Source: Saprospiraceae bacterium
GTDB lineage: Bacteria; Bacteroidota; Bacteroidia; Chitinophagales; Saprospiraceae
DNA: 64,000 nt
Assembly: GCA_016716185.1 (NCBI GenBank)
Contig: JADJWV010000002.1
Span: 720,501 to 784,500, forward strand
Direction: 5' to 3'
The position numbers and the translations under genes were made by a program. Shown piece by piece: positions 60,768-64,000 of the stretch; positions within the stretch are counted from its first letter, which is position 1; every line of letters begins with the position of its first letter. The notes beneath the pieces are model-generated. The model saw nothing but the letters and a program-made list of their open reading frames with translations, was not told where the DNA came from and searched no databases.

Positions 60768-62278
60768 TAGTTCACAGTCCCGACTTCTTGGGGCTGATAG
60801 ATTTGCCTAATTAATCTTCATGTCGGGAGCAGTTCACAGTTATTGAAAGTTTGATGAGAAAATGTTACTAACAATTGTTCGTTAGTGGTTTCATCAGAGT
60901 TTCAGATAAAATTAAACAGGTTTTTTCTTTTTCGGGGAACAAAATCATTTTATAAAGAAGACGTTTCGTCGTTTCGTCGTTTCGTCGTTTCGAAAAATCG
61001 TGTTTAAGAACTAAAAGTTCCTTTAAATTAAAATTAAATATATTTTTTGAAATTCTCTATTCATATGTCACCCCTACGGGGCTCGAATTTATGATATTTC
61101 CATTCTCTATTAATATGACACCCCTACGGGGCTGGATTTAGATTAATCTAATATGCCTAAATACTTTATGCATTCTCTATTTATATGTCACCCCTACGGG
61201 GCTCGAATTTATGATATTTCCATTCCCTATTAATATGCCACCCCTACGGGGCTGGATTTATGATATTTCCATTCCCTATTAATATGCCACCCCTACGGGG
61301 CTGGAATTTGGTTAAATTAATGTTCCTGTAATCTTTATATAATCGCAATTTTCTTCCCGACATAAAGGTGATGTATTTCTATTTCAGCAATTTCATGTCG
61401 GGACCCAATCTCTATTAATATGTCGCCCCTACGGGGCTGGATTTATTATATTTCCATTCTCTCCTCGCTTTCAGCTTTTCGCTTTCAGCTTCTTATCCAT
61501 TCTCTATTGACATTCCACCCCTACGGGGCTGGAATTTATGATATTTCCATTCTCTATTCATATGCCACCCCTACGGGGCTGGATTTAGATTAATCTAATA
61601 TGCCTAAATGCTTTATGCATTCTCTATTTATATGTCGCCCCTACGGGGCTGGAATTTATGATATTTCCATTCTCTATTAATATGCCACCCCTACGGGGCT
61701 GGATTTTGGTTAAATTAATGTTCCTGTAATCTTTATATAATCGCAATTTTCTTCCCGACATAAAGGTGATGTATTTCTATTTCAGCAATTTCATGTCGGG
61801 ACCCAATCACTCCGCGCTTTCTGCTTATCGCTTTACGCTTTAAGCTTCCTATCCATTCCCTATTAATATGCCACCCCTACGGGGCTGGATTTAGATTAAT
61901 CTAATATGCCTAAATGCTTTATGCATTCTCTATTTATATGTCGCCCCTACGGGGCTGGAATTTGGTTAAATTAATGTTCCTGTAATCTTTATATAATCGC
62001 AATTTTCTTCCCGACATAAAGGTGATGTATTTCTATTTCAGCAATTTCATGTCGGGACCCAATCTCTATTAATATGTCGCCCCTACGGGGCTGGATTTAT
62101 TATATTTCCATTCTCTATTAATATGCCACCCCTACGGGGCTGGATTTTGGTTAAATTAATGTTCCTAATTACTTTTCTCCATCATCTATCATCCATTCTC
62201 TATACTCTATACTCCATACTCTTTTCGCATAGAGCTTTTGGCTTTAATCTTTACTCTTCTAAAGTACAGTCTTTCCAG
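60768..62278. repeat. Non-coding mosaic repeat field with 14 CCCCTACGGGG units
   Basis: No gene is seen in about 1.5 kb. The core CCCCTACGGGGCT occurs at 61071, 61121, 61191, 61241, 61290, 61426, 61518, 61568, 61638, 61688, 61874, 61944, 62080 and 62129. It is usually preceded by ATTCTCTATTAATATG(T/C)C and followed by (GG/CG)AATTT-type text. Spacings fall into classes of 49/50, 70, 136 and combinations, as if modules had been shuffled. Three 136-type intervals carry the same long filler. An 8-bp GTTTCGTC run (about four copies) lies at 60963-60993, and an isolated TCCCGA element at 60778-60838. Confidence 0.85.
61355..61403. repeat. TCCCGACAT/ATGTCGGGA inverted-repeat element, copy 1 of 3
   Basis: A 9-bp perfect inverted repeat flanks about 31 bp. 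Identical copies occur at 61753-61801 and 62009-62057, each preceded by the same filler that starts GGTTAAATTAATGTTCC. They belong to the longer modules of the CCCCTACGGGG field. Confidence 0.8.
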
Positions 62279-63439
62279 TTATTGCAACTGAAATAATTCA
62301 GAGCTGATCCGGTCCGCTTGCGATTTTCCTTTTCTGGTTAAGATATAGCTGTTGGCGGATACGTGTATTTCTCCATTACCTAAATGCCTTTTTATTTCTT
62401 TGAGGAAACGCTCTGCAAATTGAGGAAATTTCATTTCAATTTGGTGGAAGTCTACGCCTTCTTTTTTTCGTAAATTCAATAAAATGTATTCATTGTATTT
62501 ATCTGTATCACTTAACACTTCTGATTCGAAGTATGAATTTTCTTGCTGAATGTTTTGTATGTAGGCATTGTTGTTTGAAATATTCCATCTTCTGCATAAC
62601 CCATCAAAGGAATGTGCTGACGGACCGAATCCAAAGTAAGGCAAACCTTGCCAATAGCTGCTGTTGTGCCGGGATCTGTATCCCGGCTTTGCGAAATTGG
62701 AAATTTCGTAGGCTTCGAATCCGCTAGCTTCACAAAAATCGAGGATCTGATACATTTGCTCAATGGTGTTGATGTCTTCAACAGGCTGCAAAATGTCCTT
62801 TTTATATAAATGAACCAATGCTGTACGTTCTTCCAGTGTCAGTGCATATGCGGAGAAATGAGGAGTTCCGGATTTTTGAATTTGTTCCAGATTGAATTTG
62901 AGCTTTTCTGAATTTGAACCAGGAAGACCGTACATGAGATCTAAAGTAAAATTAGAATAATTTGCTGCATTCACCTGATTCAAACTTTCCAGAGCCTGCT
63001 TAACGGTATGGGTTCTGTTCATCCAATTGAGATCTTCCTGATGAAAGGATTGTATTCCAATGCTTAATCTGTTGATGCCGCATGTTTTCCAGTCTCGGAG
63101 TAAATCTGTGTGGATGTCATCGGGGTTTGCTTCCAGTGTAATTTCACAGTCCTCGCTGAGATGGTAATATTTCAGTATGGTTTCGAATAATTTTTCGAAA
63201 ATGTTTGGAGAGAGCAGCGAGGGGGTTCCGCCTCCCAGATACATACTTTGAATGCCGTACTCGAGAGCTTCGGGAGCGCGCGCACTTATTTCCTTGAGAA
63301 GGGCTTGCATCAATGCGTCCATGGTAGTCAAATTTGTACTGAAATGAAAATTACAGTAGCTACATTTGCGTTTACAGTACGGTATGTGGATGTAAATTCC
63401 AGCGAATTTTTTATTTGATATGTTCAGATCATTTTGCAT
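62279..63439 (-). CDS. hemW: HemW-like radical SAM protein
   Basis: The 386-residue protein has GIYIHIPYCKRKCSYCNFHF (CxxxCxxC cluster motif), LGGGTPSLLSP, TLEANPDD, RLSIGIQSFHQEDL, DLMYGLPG and YEISNFAKPGYRSRHNSSYWQG, matching the HemW branch of the HemN family. HemW is thought to be a haem chaperone, and many are mis-annotated as coproporphyrinogen oxidase. A start at 63439 leaves 7 bp to the divergent gene; an upstream in-frame start at 63475 would overlap it. Confidence 0.9.
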   Translation of the reverse strand: MQNDLNISNKKFAGIYIHIPYCKRKCSYCNFHFSTNLTTMDALMQALLKEISARAPEALEYGIQSMYLGGGTPSLLSPNIFEKLFETILKYYHLSEDCEITLEANPDDIHTDLLRDWKTCGINRLSIGIQSFHQEDLNWMNRTHTVKQALESLNQVNAANYSNFTLDLMYGLPGSNSEKLKFNLEQIQKSGTPHFSAYALTLEERTALVHLYKKDILQPVEDINTIEQMYQILDFCEASGFEAYEISNFAKPGYRSRHNSSYWQGLPYFGFGPSAHSFDGLCRRWNISNNNAYIQNIQQENSYFESEVLSDTDKYNEYILLNLRKKEGVDFHQIEMKFPQFAERFLKEIKRHLGNGEIHVSANSYILTRKGKSQADRISSELFQLQ

Positions 63440-63446
63440 GGGTGTT

Positions 63447-64000
63447 ATGAGTTTGTGTATATCCTTGTTTTTCACGGGCTCACTATTCTCGCAAAAAACT
63501 GTTTCGTTACAGTACTTTTTGGATGGAAAGGCAGCACCCGAATTTTTTCCAAAAATAAAGGATACCCTTGAATTATCCGATCATTTGATTGATTGGATAC
63601 AGTTGCAACAGGCTAAAGGGTTTTTACTTGCAGGATTGGACTCTGTGGTTACGCAGCTGGATACCATGAAGGTTTACATGAATAAAGGGGATGCCTACCA
63701 TTGGCAATTCAGCGATACCCAAAATGATAGCCTTTTGTCTATTCTTTCAACCGAATTTTTTACAACCGATTTGTTAGATTCTACAGATTATTTTACAAAG
63801 TTGATGAAGCCTGTCGTAAAGGAGTACGCAGATCGCGGTTATCCATTTGCACAAATTGTACTTCAGGCGGCCAGGAAGAGCAAAGATACTTTTGTGATCC
63901 AGGTCAATTTAGACAAAGGCAAACAAATCCATTTTGCTCAGGCACAGCAGGCAGACAAACCGTTATTCCGGGAATATGTATTCAACAGGCAGATTGGAAT
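63447..64000 (+). CDS. POTRA-containing outer-membrane protein (BamA/TamA-like), partial
   Basis: An ATG at 63447 opens a frame that continues past the right edge (184 codons plus two bases). It starts with a signal peptide (MSLCISLFFTGSLFSQ), then shows POTRA-like elements, especially VVKEYADRGYPFAQIVLQA, the 'GYP-F/A' turn typical of POTRA domains in BamA/TamA/ShlB proteins. The barrel would lie outside the window. It is divergent from hemW with almost no spacer. Confidence 0.6.
   Translation, partial: MSLCISLFFTGSLFSQKTVSLQYFLDGKAAPEFFPKIKDTLELSDHLIDWIQLQQAKGFLLAGLDSVVTQLDTMKVYMNKGDAYHWQFSDTQNDSLLSILSTEFFTTDLLDSTDYFTKLMKPVVKEYADRGYPFAQIVLQAARKSKDTFVIQVNLDKGKQIHFAQAQQADKPLFREYVFNRQIG

Noticed and set aside
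60963..62160. Possible CRISPR array
   Set aside because: Spacing is irregular and the intervals are themselves repeated; there are no unique spacers and no cas genes nearby.

Overview
The window reads as a chromosomal stretch of a Bacteroidota bacterium, most likely from the Saprospirales/Chitinophagales side. The evidence is AT-rich intergenic DNA, no visible Shine-Dalgarno sites, start-proximal TAnnTTTG promoter-like boxes, a type IX secretion (T9SS) C-terminal sorting domain, TonB-dependent receptors, an HmuY-type lipoprotein and an RNA-polymerase-alpha-CTD-like regulator. No database search was possible, so every family call rests on motifs read from the translations.

Layout. 1-2.2 kb: the end of a gene, a SWIM-associated protein and a HAD phosphatase. 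2.5-10.2 kb: a one-directional, tightly packed surface-sugar operon: a CDP-glycerol-transferase-like glycosyltransferase, an SpsF-type cytidylyltransferase, a split transketolase, a GSA-aminomutase-like aminotransferase, an SDR, a NeuB-like synthase without room for a SAF domain, and a fatty-acid-hydroxylase-like membrane protein with a zinc ribbon. Together they suggest CMP-activation of an unusual ulosonic acid. 10.2-11.4 kb: arsM and arsR with two matching operator-like sites. 11.9-19.5 kb: a structured leader, a 1450-residue T9SS protein made of three almost identical ~447-residue repeats, and a TonB receptor. 19.5-26.1 kb: an OlsB-like acyltransferase, two phosphatases, an orphan winged helix, dapA and accA. 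26.5-28.3 kb: a regulator interrupted by an in-frame TAG.

28.5-29.6 kb is the most unusual segment. Seven copies of a 43-bp sequence that copies the 3' tail of the adjacent tRNA-Asp lie downstream of that tRNA, five of them at an exact 55-bp period. A small GIY-YIG nuclease gene sits among them, and a 53-bp perfect direct repeat brackets the nuclease and the five-copy array. 29.7-34.6 kb: M48 peptidase, DUF4397 lipoprotein and an M1 peptidase fused to a beta-barrel-like region.

34.9-49.6 kb: a phenylacetate degradation locus (paaE, A, B, C, D, G, H, I, then J and Z). It is interrupted between paaA and paaB by about 280 bp of 8-bp microsatellite, and between paaI and paaJ by small membrane proteins, a YceI protein and an arsenosugar module (decayed glycosyltransferase, AhpD-like protein, arsS) that complements arsM/arsR. 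49.9-54.5 kb: potassium channel, AraC regulator and an HmuR/HmuY-like haem uptake pair. 54.7-64 kb: lipoproteins, SPFH protein, uvrC, galE, a 1.3-kb mosaic repeat field, hemW, and the start of a POTRA-containing outer-membrane protein running off the window.

Intergenic regions carry recurring non-coding families: 8-bp AAAAAGTC/AAAAGGTC tracts, short elements ending in TCCCGA...TCGGGA inverted repeats, and CCCCTACGGGG hairpin units.
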